Shown here: positions 14,301 to 28,600 of the stretch, in pieces
How positions within the stretch are numbered: position 1 is the first letter of the stretch
Layout: every line of letters begins with the position of its first letter
Assembly: GCA_024760905.1 (NCBI GenBank)
Contig: CM045731.1
Span: forward strand, 19,535,001 to 19,599,000
DNA length: 64,000 nt
Direction: 5' to 3'
Origin: Plotosus lineatus
Taxonomy: Eukaryota > Chordata > Actinopteri > Siluriformes > Plotosidae
The notes under the pieces: generated by a model
Database searches by the model: none
What the model saw: only the letters and a program-made list of their open reading frames with translations
What the model was told of the DNA's origin: nothing
Made by a program: the position numbers and the translations under genes

Positions 14301-17300
14301 CAAAATATTAAAATTGTCAAAATCATATGGGTTTTTCACTTCTGAAACTTACATGAGAGGAACTTTGGTCATCAGAGAACTTGCCTGGATCCTCACTGCT
14401 ATAACACACACTGATTCTTTGCAAACCATCTATAAAGACCAAGAAGAAACCATGACTAATCAAGATAAGGATGTTATTTTATGAGCAATACTCACAATCC
14501 GCATCACCCCTCACCTGTGTACTGGGATTGAACCTGTCCATTGACCCTTTGGTTGTGAGTGCAGCTGTGCTCTGGGGGTCGGTGTGGACAAGAAGGCAGA
14601 TTCGAGTGGCTTGCGTCATGTCGCTCGCTTTCCGTGTCGACCTCCTCTGGATTGAAGGAGAGGGGCTCCGTGTGTGGCGACGGCTCCTCTATGCCCCCTT
14701 CACTTAAGACCGAGCTCCCTAACTCGGATGGAGATGATACCTGGGCCTGGGACTGAGTTTGGGGCTGATACTGAGGATTGGGCTCTATGCACGGGCCCTC
14801 AAGCCCTGGGAAACAGATCACTGCAAGATACCAGTGTGCTCTGCTCAGAGAAAAATGGGAAAATGAAGACAGAAAATACCTCAGTAACACATTATGAGGA
14901 CAGACTCAATAAATTATTACATGACAGCAGGATCTAACATATTATATGACTGTAAATAAAAAGTATTTGTTTTTTATTTAGTTACAAAAACACAAATCAT
15001 TACTGTGATAATAAACTTCCGGCTCACCGGAGGTAGTCGATAACACCTCCCCCCACATGTTATTCCAGACCAAACAGATCATACTCTAAAAGTACTTATA
15101 GCATCAGCAGCTTACGACTCATTGATGGGAACAAAGATGAAGTCCTTCTGGAAAAGGTCCACGTGTCGCGTCCACGTTTTTACCCGGTTATGCTTCCTCT
15201 TCTGTATTCTAGGAACAGTGTTCGAAGACAAATCGAGATTTAAAAGGTATGACCCCATGGCTTTGGGTCACACCGCTCAGAAAAAGAGATTTCAATCGAA
15301 TGTGTGTATTAATAAAATGTTTTTAAAATTACATGCCCACACGCACGTTATCCTATAGCAATAAAACCAACCACATACAGTAGACCCTTGACTATTCGCG
15401 GTTTTGCACTCGCAGCTTTGCATATTCATGGATTGCCGAGCAACTGTCACGTGATTCAAATTCAGCCAATGGCTGTCCTCCTTCCTGCTGATTGGTTGAA
15501 ATGATGTAACGCCCCCTTTTCCTCATTCGCGCACACTTTGTGCCTGTGTTTTTTTAGTGTGTGTTTTTAATTACAGTTAAGCTCCGTCACGCCACCCAAA
15601 CGCTGCGCACCTTCTCAGGCTTCTGGTAAGGCGCCGAAGCACCAGGAAGAGGTAATGAAGTGAAAAAGTAGAACTGCTTGATATGATTCAGGAAGGAAAA
15701 CATTTTGCTACAGAAGTGCTAAGGTGAATGTTGTATGAAACAAGGTCATCATCAGAATGGAACCTGCCTTAGTTTTCTGGATACTTCTAGTTCAGGGGTC
15801 GGCAACCTTTGCCACTCAAAGAGCCATTTGGACCAGTTTTCCACATTAAAGAAAACACTGGGAGCAACAAATCCTTTTTTGACATTTAAAATCAAATAAC
15901 ACTGCATATAATGTTTTCCCCTTTTTCCTTCATGTTAATATAAAACAACATGTTGCATCGATTTAAACGATTGCAGAGACAATTAAATTCCAATTCTGCT
16001 TGTAACAAAAACATTGATGTTTTTAAAAAAAAAAAAAAAAAAAAAAAAATCGCCAGCCTCCCTGCGACCCTAATTAGGATTAAGTGGTTCACAAAATGAA
16101 TGAATGTGTTCGAGTCTTTCTTGTATCTTTTTCTTTATAAAAAAGTGAGGGACGGGCTGCAGCCAGATGTGATCATCACTCCCTTCGGTGGGATCTTCTT
16201 TATTCATTGTATTAACGTTGTTTTGTCATCATCATCTTCCGCTAAGTCCAGGGTCGGGTTGCGGGGGCAACCTAAGCAAAGAGGTCCAGACGTCCCTCTC
16301 CCCGGCCACTTACTCCAAGAGTACATAGTCCCTCCAGCGTGTTTTAGGTCGACCCTGGGGTCTCTTCCCGGTTGGACATACCTGAAACACCACACCAGGG
16401 AGGCGTCCGGGAGGCATTCTGACCAGATGCCCGAGCCACCTCAACTGGCCCCTCTCAAAGCAGAGGAGCAGCAGATCTACTCCGAGCTCTCCCCGGATGG
16501 CGGAGCTTCTCACCTTAGATGTTGTTTTGTCATCGTTTTAATTTACAAAAACATCAGTGACACAGAAAAGTATATGAAGCCTTATTTTAAGAAGGAGCCT
16601 GCTTAACATTCTTTTAAATAATATTAATGCTTAATACTTCACTGACTGACCCATTCTCAGAGTGGAGACTGAACCAGACTCGGGTGTTTTAATTTGTCAC
16701 TGGAAGAGAGTTATTTATTTAGGAGATTACTGTGTATAAACCAATCTCATCCAAATCTAGTTTTTCAGTTATTATTCCCGTACAGTACTATACCCAAGTT
16801 AATGTTTAAAATGTCTGTGTGTGAGATTTTATGTTCTGTAGCATGTTCAGGGTATTCATTAAGTTTTAGAGTAGAAGGAGGATCTTGATAAGTAGGGGGT
16901 GGAAATTGTTTGAGGCAAGCATGGGGAGGGTGCGTGAGAGGTGTCCCCTCCCGCAGGTGCTCTGTGATGCACTCTGGGCCCATATTTATGTGAAAATCAG
17001 ACAAGCTAGAAGCAAATAAAACTAAAAAGTTTATATTATAAAAAAATAGTATGTGTTACAAGAATAGTACATAAAACGTATTTGAAAAATCTAACAGTTA
17101 TCTTACTAATATATAACATTTGTGAATCAAACTGCTACCCTAATCTGTCAAAACTGTTTATGTAATATCAGTTTCTCATGATTTTATTCATTTAAATATC
17201 TTCTGACTCAGAATCTGTTTCAGGGTCACCCCCCCCCACCAATAATCACACTGAGCTGCTAGTGAAACCCCATGGGAATGACTTGGGCTACGTTAACAAA

Positions 17301-18867
17301 TAGGCATACATAATGCTCGTGTTCAATGTAGGCCCTAACGAGCGTTATGTAGATCTATTTTTTAATGTAGCCCAAGTCAAGTACATGAATTTTCGTCTCT
17401 GTATAGTGTGGCGTGAATCCATTAAAAATAAGATTAGGCTAGTTTAGTTGGGGACTAGTTTTCACTATCATCGCTCAGTGCAATCAAGAAATAATTTTTG
17501 TTCAGACATGACATAAAACCTTTTTACCTATTTCATGAGATACGGATGTTTCCAAAACACTGGAATCGTCAGTCTTGAGTCGCTTCCACAACGTATTTAA
17601 ATGTTGGCTGTTTAGATCTAGTGTGCTTTGCTTCGGCGCCGTGCTCGTCGGTGCAACTCACATCAGTTTGGAGTATATTTGACCCGGGTTTGTACAACCT
17701 GTCACGATCTAAATCTACACGGGAGCACAGGCAAATGGCGGCATAGTGCATCATGGGATATCAGAAGTGAACCAATTGAGAAATTATTAAAACAAGTGAT
17801 CATGTTGTCAAGTACATAGCTTAACAAAGCCGTGAAAATGTTTTTATTAAAAGATTATATTATTAAATATTATTTACTATTATAAAATATAACTAGGCTA
17901 ATAGTAGCCAGCGCTTCCGCCGTCACTTAATTAAAAGGCAGCATGTTATTCAAGAGCGAAGTACGTAACCACATGTCATTTCACTGGTATCCACTTCATG
18001 TAAATATAATGCAATGCCGCCCTCTCGTGGGCATTTTTGAAAACTACAGTGTTGTATGTTTAAAGAAAATTACAGTATGTTTATTTTATATATATACACG
18101 AAACAAGTTCTTCTTCTGAAAAGCACCAAACGCGCCATTCAAACAATGCGCGAGTTGCTCTCTCTCATTGGCTATCTCCCAACATCCCACCCCACTGGCC
18201 TCCCATTGGCCAGGCGGGAGCTGAATCGCCATAGTACTGTACCTATAATGCTTGGTTGTCACACGCGTAAAGGAGAGTTGTACTGTTGGTTTGTGAGTTT
18301 TTTGAGAGTGCTCACTGCAGCTTATTTTTCGTTTCTTAAGTTGTTTAATTAACTAAATGCTTAATAAATGTGGCGTGCTCCGCCGAATATGGGCAAAACA
18401 CGGCTCATCCGGACCACCGATCCCTCAGGCAAATAGGTGAATGAGTACTAAACAAGTATTCAAACCGCACTTACTTGCTTGACAGATCGGAGGTCCAGAT
18501 GAGCCTCGCCCGTCTCAAAAGTGCTGCCATCGGCTGCGACAAATGTGCATGCTCCGCCGAGTGTGGGCAGCGCCCGCATTCGGCAGAGCGCGCTACGGAG
18601 CGCGACACAAAGGTTTAATAATGAATGTAAAAATTATTGAAACATTTTATTAACATATTTATTAATTAAACCATTATTAAACATGTTTTATTCATTTGTC
18701 ATGACACAATTAACAAAATTAGTGTACTTTTATAATTTTTAAAGGGTTTATGGGGTAGTCTTGGAACGAATCACACGTTTTACATCTAAAATGCACCTCT
18801 ACCTACGAAAACTCCAGGTTCCGAAAAAGACGCTGGAACGGATTCATTTCACAAGAATGGGGCCGAC

Positions 18868-18937
<70 letters not shown>

Positions 18938-19627
18938 TATACACACACACACCCACCCAGATAGTGGTACCTCACCTTACGATAGTCCCAGCAAACGAAA
19001 AATCCAGTATACAAAAAACATTTTCCAAAATTTTGTGTCTCTATTTATACGAAACACACTATTCAAACAATGCAAAAGCTGCTCTCCCATTGATTATCTT
19101 CCAACATCCCGCCCCGCTGGCCTCACTTTGGCTAGGAGGGATGATGCAGCTCCCTCCCATTGGCTATTATGGAGCTGCATCTCCCATAATGCTTTTCGTG
19201 TCAAGGACAGAGTTACTGTTGTTTCATGAGTTTTTTGAGTGTGCTCATTGCTTTTAACCTTCCATAAACATTTGTAAGATTATAACTCTGCTAAGACGAC
19301 ATGGTCAACACACACACACGCGCACACACGTGTATACGTGTGTGTGTGTGTGTGATTTCCAGTGCGAGTGAAAAGAAGCAGTGGGCTCGTGGCATTTGGT
19401 TGAGTGATATCGCAAAGGAATATGGCCAAACCCGTCTACCATCGGTATGATATTGATGCAGAAGGAGGCCTTAAAAGGTATGCTTTTACAATTTTTAAAG
19501 GGTTTAGGGGGTAGTATTGGGGGCCTTGGAAGGAATCACATGTTTTACATGTAAAATGTGATTCAATTTACGAAAAATCCAGATTAATAAAAAGGCTCTG
19601 GAATGGATTCATTTCGTAAGGTACCAC

Positions 19628-19673
<46 letters not shown>

Positions 19674-22600
19674 CAGACACATACATACACACATAGCATA
19701 TATATATGTGCACGATGTTCATATTTTATCAATAAATATAACAGTAAAAATTGAAAAAAATTTTAATCATTACTACATTAATACTGTATTAATGAGTAAG
19801 ACTGTCTATAGAAGGTGTTTAAGAAGCATATTTTAGCACATGCAATAGATACATAGTATTTTACTTCCTGTTGATCATTCACGCATGTAATATATGATAC
19901 ATGGGGTTTTACTTCCGGGTACAGAACTCGCAGATTATCTTCATTTGTGGGAGGGGCCGGAACCAAACCCCAGCACATAACGAGGGCCTACTGTACATCA
20001 ATACAATACTTGTTGCTATCTGATGCGCTCTGGTCCTCCCTGAAGGCCGTGTAGCCAGCTGGTGTAATCTCCTCGAGCCATGTTTCACAGAACACAGCAT
20101 GGAGTAGTCCTGTAGAGCCCTCTGCGCTGCAATCCGAGCATGAAGCTTGTCCATAAACATTAATTTAGGTGCTGTACTGGAATAATAATTTAAAAAGACT
20201 AATACTACAGTGCTTTACAACAGTTCAGATGATTATTCCTCTTCAGGCACTTCAGAGGAAACTGTTGCCTCTTCCAGAGAAAGTCTTATTTCTTCAGAAG
20301 AGACATCCAACGTCATTACCGTTTTCTGGCGCGCAGCCGGCGTTTGGGTGCCATCATATAGCTTAACTGGCAATTAAAACACGAAAAAAAGGCTCATTGA
20401 CAACTTGTGCGTGAATGAGGAAAAGGGGCGTTGACATCATCTCAACCAATCAGCAGGAAGGAAGACAGCCATTGTCTGAATTTGAATTATGTGACAGTTG
20501 CTCGGCAGTCCGCGAATATGCGCATGCGCAAAACCATGAATAGTCAAGGGCCTACTGTAAAGCCTACACGCACACACGATTAGGTATCGATATGGGGAAG
20601 AGGGTGACTGAGGAACTTACGGTAGATTTGTTGTGTCCGGTGCACTTCTTCTTTCTCTCTGGTTCAGTCTCTTATAGAAAAAAGAGCTGAAAACGTGACT
20701 CCTGCATGCATCCTCCTTTTTTAGCTTCTCCATAAAAAGATATCTGTCAATAAATTAAATATGCATAGGTTTTTCATTCAAGTTTATTGGTCTATGAAGA
20801 AAAGTCAATTTTCTATCTATACGTCCTCTAACATTATATTCTTATTATTTTATTTGTCTCCTCCTTGAATCGCCACTTTACCGTGGAAGAAAGGTTTGCA
20901 TGTCCAAATGATCCTAGGAGCTATGTTGTCGGGGCATTATGCCCCTGGTAGGGTCACCCAAGGTAAACAGGTCCTAGGTGTAGGTTCACTTCAGAAGACC
21001 CCCATGACGACTAAAGAGAAAACAAGGACAATGTTTCCCTTGTTCGGATATGGGTCAGTGTGGTCTCCCCCTGGAGCCAGGCTTGGGGGCGGGGCTCGAA
21101 GGTGAGCACCTGGTGGTTGGGCTTCCGCCCATAGAGCCCAGACGGGCCCAACCTAAAAGGGAAACATGGGTCTGCCCTCCCATGGACCTACCACCTGTGG
21201 GAGGGGCTATAGGAGTCGGGAGCAATGCGAGTTAGGTGGCATCCGAAGGCATGGGTTCTGTTGTCCCCAAGAGTCAGTCAGTAGCTGAGGATTGGTCCAT
21301 GGAATGTCACCTCTCTGGTGGGGACGGAGCCTGAGCTGGTGCGTGAGGTGGAAAGATACCGACTAGACATAGTCATACTCACCTCAACGCATAGCTGGGG
21401 CTCTGGAACCACCCATCTTGAGACAGGCTGGACCTTATTCCATTCTGGAGCTGCTCATGGAGAGAGAGGCGGCGAGCCGTTGTGGGCATCCTTGTTGCCC
21501 CCCCCCCCCCCGTTTATGAATTTTCGTCTCTGTTTTGTGTGGCGTGAAGCCATTAAGAATAAGATTAGGCTAGTTTAGTTGGGGGCTAGTTTTCACTATT
21601 ATCGCTCAGTGCAATCAAGAAATAATTTTTGTTCAGACATGGCATAAAACTTTACCTATTTTATGAGATACAGATGTTTCCGAAACACTGGAACCATCGG
21701 TCTTGAGTCGCTTCCAAAACGTATTTAATGTTGGCTGTTTAGATCTAGTGTGCTTTGCTTTGGCACCATGCTTGTCAGTACGACTCACATCAGTTTGGAC
21801 TATATTTGACCCAGGTTTGTAAGACCCGTCACGATTTAAATCTACACGGGAGCACAGGCAAATGGCGGCATAGTGAATCATGGGATATCGGAAGTGAACC
21901 GATTGAGAAATTATTAAAACAAGTGATCATGTTGTCAAGTACACAGATTAACAAAGCCGTGAAAATGTTTTTATTAAAGATTATTATTATTATTTACAAT
22001 TATAAAATATAACCAGAGCTAGGCTAATAGTGGCCGGAGCTCCCCCCCCGTAGCAGTGTCCACACGTGGGGTTTTCCCCAGTCGACGGAAGAGTCCAGAC
22101 TGTTATTTGTGCGTAGGCACCAAATGACAGTTCAGAGTACCCACCCTTTTTGGAGTTTTTATGATGTTTGTCGGAGAACACTCCCCGGGAGACTTCAACG
22201 CAAATGTGGGCAACAATAGTATGACCTGGAAGGGTGTGATCGGTAGGTACAGCCTTTCCAGTCTGAACTCAAATGGTTTTCATTGTTGGACTTCTGTGTT
22301 TGAACATAAGTGTGCCCATAAGTGTACCAGGACACCCTGGGTCGCAGTTCGATGATCGACTTTTTAGTCGTGTCACCAGACTTGCAGCAGCATATTCTGT
22401 ACACTCCGGTGAAGAGGGGAGCCGAACTGTCAATCGATCACCACCTGGTGGTGAGCTCGCTCCGATGGCAGGGGAGGCTGCACTCCAGACGTATAGTTAG
22501 GGTCTTCTGAGAATGGCAAAGGCAGGGTCTCCCGTCAGAGATGCCTTTAACTCCCACCTCCTGCAGAGCTAGAACCATATCCCGGAGGAGGTGGGTGACA

Positions 22601-25600
22601 TGGAATCCGAATAGGCCATGTTTCCTGCCACCATAGATGCTGTAGGACTGTCTTGGTTGACAATTCTCTGCAACATTGCGTGGTCATCGGGGGCTGTACC
22701 TCTTGACTGGCAAATCGAGATGGTAGTCTTTTTAAAAAGGGGGACCAGAGGGTGTGTTCCAATTATCCTGCAATTACACTCCGCCCTGAAAAGTCTATGC
22801 AGGGGTACTGGAGAAGTGGATCCGATCGATAGCTGAACCTCGGATTCAGGAGGAACAATTTGGCTTTCGTAATGGCCTTGGGACTCTTGACCAACTCTAT
22901 ACGCATCACAGGATCTTGGACGGGGCATGGAAGTTTGCCCAATGTGTCCACAATTGTTTTGTGGATTTGGAGAAGACTTTTGACCGTGTCCCTCAGGCTA
23001 TCCTGTGGACGTGCTCTAGGAGTACGGCGTTCCTGACCCGTTGCTTCAGGCCATTCGATCGCTGTATCACCAGAGCTAGAGTTTGTTCCGTATTGGGAAC
23101 AACGGGTCGAATTCGTTTCCGGTGAGGGTTGGAGTTTGCCAAGGCTGTCCTTTGTCACCCATTCCATTCATAATTTTTATGGACAGAATTTCTAGGCGCA
23201 GCCGAGGCTTTGAGGGGTTCTGGTTTGGTGGCTATCAGATGTTGTCTCTGCTTTTTGCGGATGACATTCTCCTTTTGGCTTAATCAAACCAAGACCTCCA
23301 GCTCTAATTGGAGCGATTCGTAGTTGAGTGCGAAGCATCACCAAAGCTGAGGCCATGGTTCTCAGTCAGATAAGGGTGGAATGCACCCTCCGGGTTGGGA
23401 ACGAGGTCCTGCCCCAAGAGGAGGAGTTCACAGAAACAAAGTCCTGGCTTGACAGGGGCATTTCTTCTTGGGTTTCCTCCCACAGTCCAAAAACATGCAC
23501 ATTAGGTTAACTGGCTGTTACGAATTGCCCCTATGTGTGCGTGCACACATGTTGCCCGCAACAGATTGGCAAGCTGTTTAGGGTGTACCCCGCCTTCACC
23601 CACAGCTGGTGACCTTGGTGACCCTGGTAGGATTAAGTCATTAAGAAATGGATGGGTGGATTCTAAAGTCTTTCTTTTTTAAGTTTACTACCATCCCATA
23701 ATATCTGATTTTAGATAGGTAGAAAGGTTGGTGTAGAATAAAATGGTCTCACTTTAAATAAAAATCTATGATGACATCATTCAGAAACTCGCCGTCATTC
23801 AGACAGTGAAGATCTTCATTGGTCACAGAGATTCCGCCCTTTGCTGGAGGAGGGGGATACACAATCAACCTAATACAGGAGACATAAATATATGTGCATC
23901 ATTTTGGTTGTACATTCAGGGTGGACAGAAGAGAACTTCACACTTATAAACCTGACCATCGACTGTAACAGGTAGAATCTGAAAGGAATGATGAGTAAAT
24001 ATTTGATCTCACTTGATGATGGGGCCAGTGAAAGTAGGTTGCAGCTCCGCCATGTCCTCATCATCTTCCTCATCATAGATCCCGTGGAGGTGAGTGGAGA
24101 ACCGGGTCTGGATTGTCGTCTCTGTCGATGCAGCTGAAGTCGCTGTTACTGTGCTTGCCGTTGCTGTTGCCGTGGTGATGGAGACATTTACTGTTGTTAC
24201 AGCAGTGGCAGATGTTGGAGGAGGTGAAACCAATTTGGTTTTCTGTGCTTTTGCCTGGGGACAATACACAGATGGTTGGGGGGTGGGTTAACTTTAAAAA
24301 TACTGTAAATAAATAAAAATCTGCTCATTCCAACTGTACATTATAAAAAACAGCCCACAGCCAAGAAAGGTCCTATGAAGGAATATAATCCTTTATTACA
24401 ATCACACACATGTGCAATCACCCTTTCTGACTGGGTGTCTGTTTTCCTGGTACTTAAGTGGTGTCCAAGAAACAATAGAAAAAACAAAAAAGCCAAAGCA
24501 ACTTGTTGAACCTACTCTTTCTGGAACCCGGAATTACATAAGGCCAACCAATATAAAATATGGCAATATGGAATGCAGCCATGAGGCGGGGCGGGGGGGC
24601 GCGGGGGGGGGGGGGGGGCACTAACCAGTGTCTCTCCCCCTTATGCCGGTCCCAAGCCCAGATAAATGCAGAGGGTTGCGACAGGAAGGGCATCCGGCGT
24701 AAAACTTCTGCTACATTTAAAAATGCAAATGATCAATACAGAATTCATACCGGATCGGTCGAGGCCCGGGTTAACAACGACCGCCATCAGTGCAGTCATG
24801 AAATGGAAATTGGACTACTGTTGGTCGAAGACGTTGAAGAAGGAGAGGCGGGAGGCGTGTCCGTAGGCAGAGAGAGAAGAGGAAAGGCATGAGTCTAGGA
24901 CTGAAAGTAGGGACTTTGAATGTTGGAACTATGCAAGGAAAAGATAGGGAGCTGGCTGACATGATGCAGAGGAGGAAGGTGGACATACTGTGTGTTCAGG
25001 AGACAAGGTGGAAAGGTAGAAAGGCTAGAAGCTTAGGAGCAGGGTTTAAACGGTTTTATAATGGTGTGGATGGGAAGAGAAATGGAGTAGGAGTCATCTT
25101 GAAGGAGGGGTTTGTCAGGAATGTTCTAGAAGTGAAAAGAGTGTCAGACAGAGTGATGAGTCTCAAGTTAGAAATTGAAGGCGTGATGGTCAATGTTGTT
25201 AGTGCTTATGCCCCACAGACAGGATGTGAGCAAGAAGAGAAGGAGAGATTCTGGAGTGACTTAGATGAAGTGATGCAGAGTACCCCCAGAGGTGAAAGAG
25301 TGGTCATTGGAGCAGACTTCAATGGACATGTTGGTGCAGGCAACAGAGGGGACGAGGAAGTTTGGTATCCAGGACAGGAACACAGAAGGACAGATGTTGA
25401 TCGATTTTGCAAAAAGGATGGAAATGGCTGTGGTAAATACTTTCTTCAAGAAGAAACAGAAGCATAGGGTGACTTATGAAAGCGGAGGTAAGACCACACA
25501 GGTAGACTACATCTTGTGTAGGCGATGTAATTTGAAGGAAGTCAGTGACTGCAAAGTAGTAGCGGGTGAGAGTGTTGCCAAACAGCATAGGATGGTGGTG

Positions 25601-28600
25601 TGCAGGATGACACTGATGGTGAGAAAGGTGAAAAAGGCAAAGGCAGAGCAGAAGACAAAGTGGTGGAAGCTGAAAAAGGAAGAGTGTCGTGTTGTCTTCA
25701 AGGAGGAGTTGATACAGGCTTTGGGTAGTCAGGAAGTGCCTCCAGATGACTGGACAACCACAGCCAATGTGATCAGGGAGACCGGTAAGAGAGTACTTGG
25801 TGTGTCCTCTGGAAGGAAAGTAGATAAGGAAACTTGGTGGTGGAATGAGGAAGTGCAGGAGTGTGTACAAAAGAAGAGGTTAGCCAAGAAGAAGTGGGAC
25901 ATTGAGAGGACCGAAGAGAGTAAACAGGAGTACAGGGAGACACAGCGTAAGGCGAAGGTAGCAGTGTCAAAGGCCAAACAGAGGGCGTATGATGACTTGT
26001 ATGATAGGTTGAACAGTAAGGAGGGATAAAATGATCTATACAGGTTAGCACAGCAGAGAAAAAGAGATGGGAAAGACGTGCAGCAAGTTAGAGTGATAAA
26101 GGACAGAGAGGGAAATGTATTGACTGATGACAGAAGTGTGCTGGGAAGATGGAAAGAGTACTTTGAAGAGCTGATGAATGAGGAAAATGAGAGAGAGAGA
26201 AAAAAGAGTAGAAGGGGTGACCGTTGAGGAGCAGGAAGTAGCAAAGATTAGTAAGGGAGAAGTGAGGGGGGCATTGAAGAGGATGAAGAGTGGAAAGGCA
26301 GTTGGCCCTGATGACATACCAGTTGAGGTATGGAAGTGTCTAGGGGAGGTAGCAGTAGATTTTCTGACAAGAATATTCAACAAGGTCTTAGAAAGTGAGC
26401 AGATGCCCGAGGAATGGAGGAGAAGTGTGCTTGTACCCATTTTTAAGAACAAGGGAGATGTACAGAGTTGTGGCAACTACAGAGGGATAAAGTTGATGAG
26501 CCATACAATGAAGCTATGGGAAAGAATAGTGGAAGCAAGACTAAGGGCAGAGGTCAGCATTTGTGAACAACAGTTTGGTTTCATGCCAAGAAAGAGCACC
26601 ACAGATGCAGTGTTTGCTTTGAGGATGTTAATAGAGAAGTACAGAGAAGGTCAGAAGGAGCTGCATTGTGCCTTTGTGGATCTGGAGAAAGCATATGACA
26701 GGGTGCTGAGAGAAGAACTGTGGTATTGTATGAGGAAGTCTGGAGTGACAGAGAAGTATGTTAGAGTGGTGCAGGACATGTATGAGAGATGTAAGACAGT
26801 GGTGATGCGTGCTGTCAGTGTGACAGAAGAGTTCAAGGTGGAGGGGGGACTGCATCAAGGGTCAGCTCTCAGCCCCTTCTTGTTTGCTATGGTGATGGAC
26901 AGGCTAACAGACAAGGTTAGACAAGAATCTCCATGGACTATGATGTTTGCAGATGACATCGTGATCTGTAGTGAGAGCAGAGACCAAGTGGAGGAAAATC
27001 TAGAGAGGTGGAGGTATGCCCTGGAAAGGAGGGGATTGAAGGTTAGTCTTAGTAAGACAGAATACATGTGTGTGAATGACAAGGACCCAAGAGGAACAGT
27101 GAGGTTACAGGGGGCAGAGATAAAGAAGGTGGAGGATTTTAAGTACTTAGGCTCAACAATCCAGAGCAATGGAGAGTGTGGAAAAAAGCTGAAGAAGCGC
27201 GTGCAGGCAGGTTGGAATGGATGGAGAAAAGTGTCTGGTGTGATGTGTGATAGGAGAGTATCAGCAAGAATGAAGGGAAAAGTGTACAAGACGGTGATGA
27301 GGCCAGCAATGTTGTATGGTTTAGAGACAGTGGCCCTGGGGAAAAGACAGAAGTCAGAGTTGGAGGTAGCAGAGATGAAAATGTTGAGGTTCTCTTTGGG
27401 AGTAACGAGGATGGATAGGATCAGAAATGAGTACATCAGAGGGACAGCACATGTAAGATGTTTTGGAGACAAAGTCAGAGAGGCTAGATTGAGATGGTTT
27501 GGACATGTACAGATGAGGGATAGTGAGTATATTGGTCGTAGGATGCTGAGGTTGGAACTACCAGGCAAAAGGCGCAGAGGAAGACCAAAGAGAAGATTTA
27601 TGGATGCGGTGAAGGCGGACATGAAGGTCGTTGGAGTAAGAGTAGAAGATGCAGAGGATAGGGAGAGATGGAGGCAGATCATTTGCTGTGGCGACCTCTG
27701 AAGGGAACAGCCGAAAGGAAAAGAAGAAGAAGGCCTGAGCAAGCTTTTTCATTTAAGTGTGTGTGTGTATGTGTGTGTGTGGTATGGTGGGGTCCAAGAT
27801 CAGGGTCACAGTCAAAAGGTCAAGATACCATATTGGTAGGTCTGTGAAATTCCTCTTTCAAAGATGCTCAAGTGAGATACGTGAGTAATAAAAGCATTTC
27901 GGAAATATGGCATGGACAAGACTCTTTTGTAAGTGAGGTCAATGGGAAAGGTGTAGATTACAATGACCTAGTGTTGGTATGTGAAACTCCCTTTCCCAAA
28001 GTGCACAAGAATACCCAGTTTAGTATATATGAGGCTAAATATATCGGTAATATGGCCCAGACAATTTTTAAGCGGAGTCAAAGGTCAAATGTCAGAACAC
28101 AGCACGCCCCCTCAGCACCTTATACCAGAAAACGAGGCAGGTGCCTGCAACGGATCTAAAGTTACTTCCCTGACGATGACATATGGTCACATGCACACAC
28201 GGACTGATCTGCATTAAGATAAGATAAGATAAGATACAGCTTTATTAATCTCACAATGGAGAAATTCACTGTTACAGGCTCTTGAGGTACTATCAGTAGG
28301 GGGTGCAAAAATAGATACAAGTACAAACATACACACATACATATATTATATAAGTAAATAAATAGATACATAAATAGTATAAATTACTAAACAATAAATG
28401 AAAAGAATGGAGCAACTTTATAGACTGGTTATTATGCAGGGCCCCAACAACAACAACATGATACTAATGCCTTATTGACACATAAAACTTGGCCAAAACA
28501 AATGTGACAACAGGTGTACATGTATGTGCCGGTCACACACCTTTTCCTTCTCTTTTGACGCTTTGTTATACTGAACCAGTCGAACGTTGGCTTCATCGAA

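Noticed and set aside
18761..18964. ORFs translating (GT)n(TA)n(CA)n as CVCVYIYIY repeats here and elsewhere (for example 38694-38930, 43329-43523)
   Set aside because: These are products of microsatellite translation without coding support.
26855..27742. A 295-codon minus-strand ORF inside RTE copy A, with similar ORFs of 255 codons in copy B (35202-35969) and 121 codons in the fragment at 62271-62636
   Set aside because: It is the exact antisense of the reverse transcriptase. The sense strand is purine-rich and rarely uses TTA, CTA or TCA codons, so the antisense frame stays open by composition. The translation is low complexity and has no domain.
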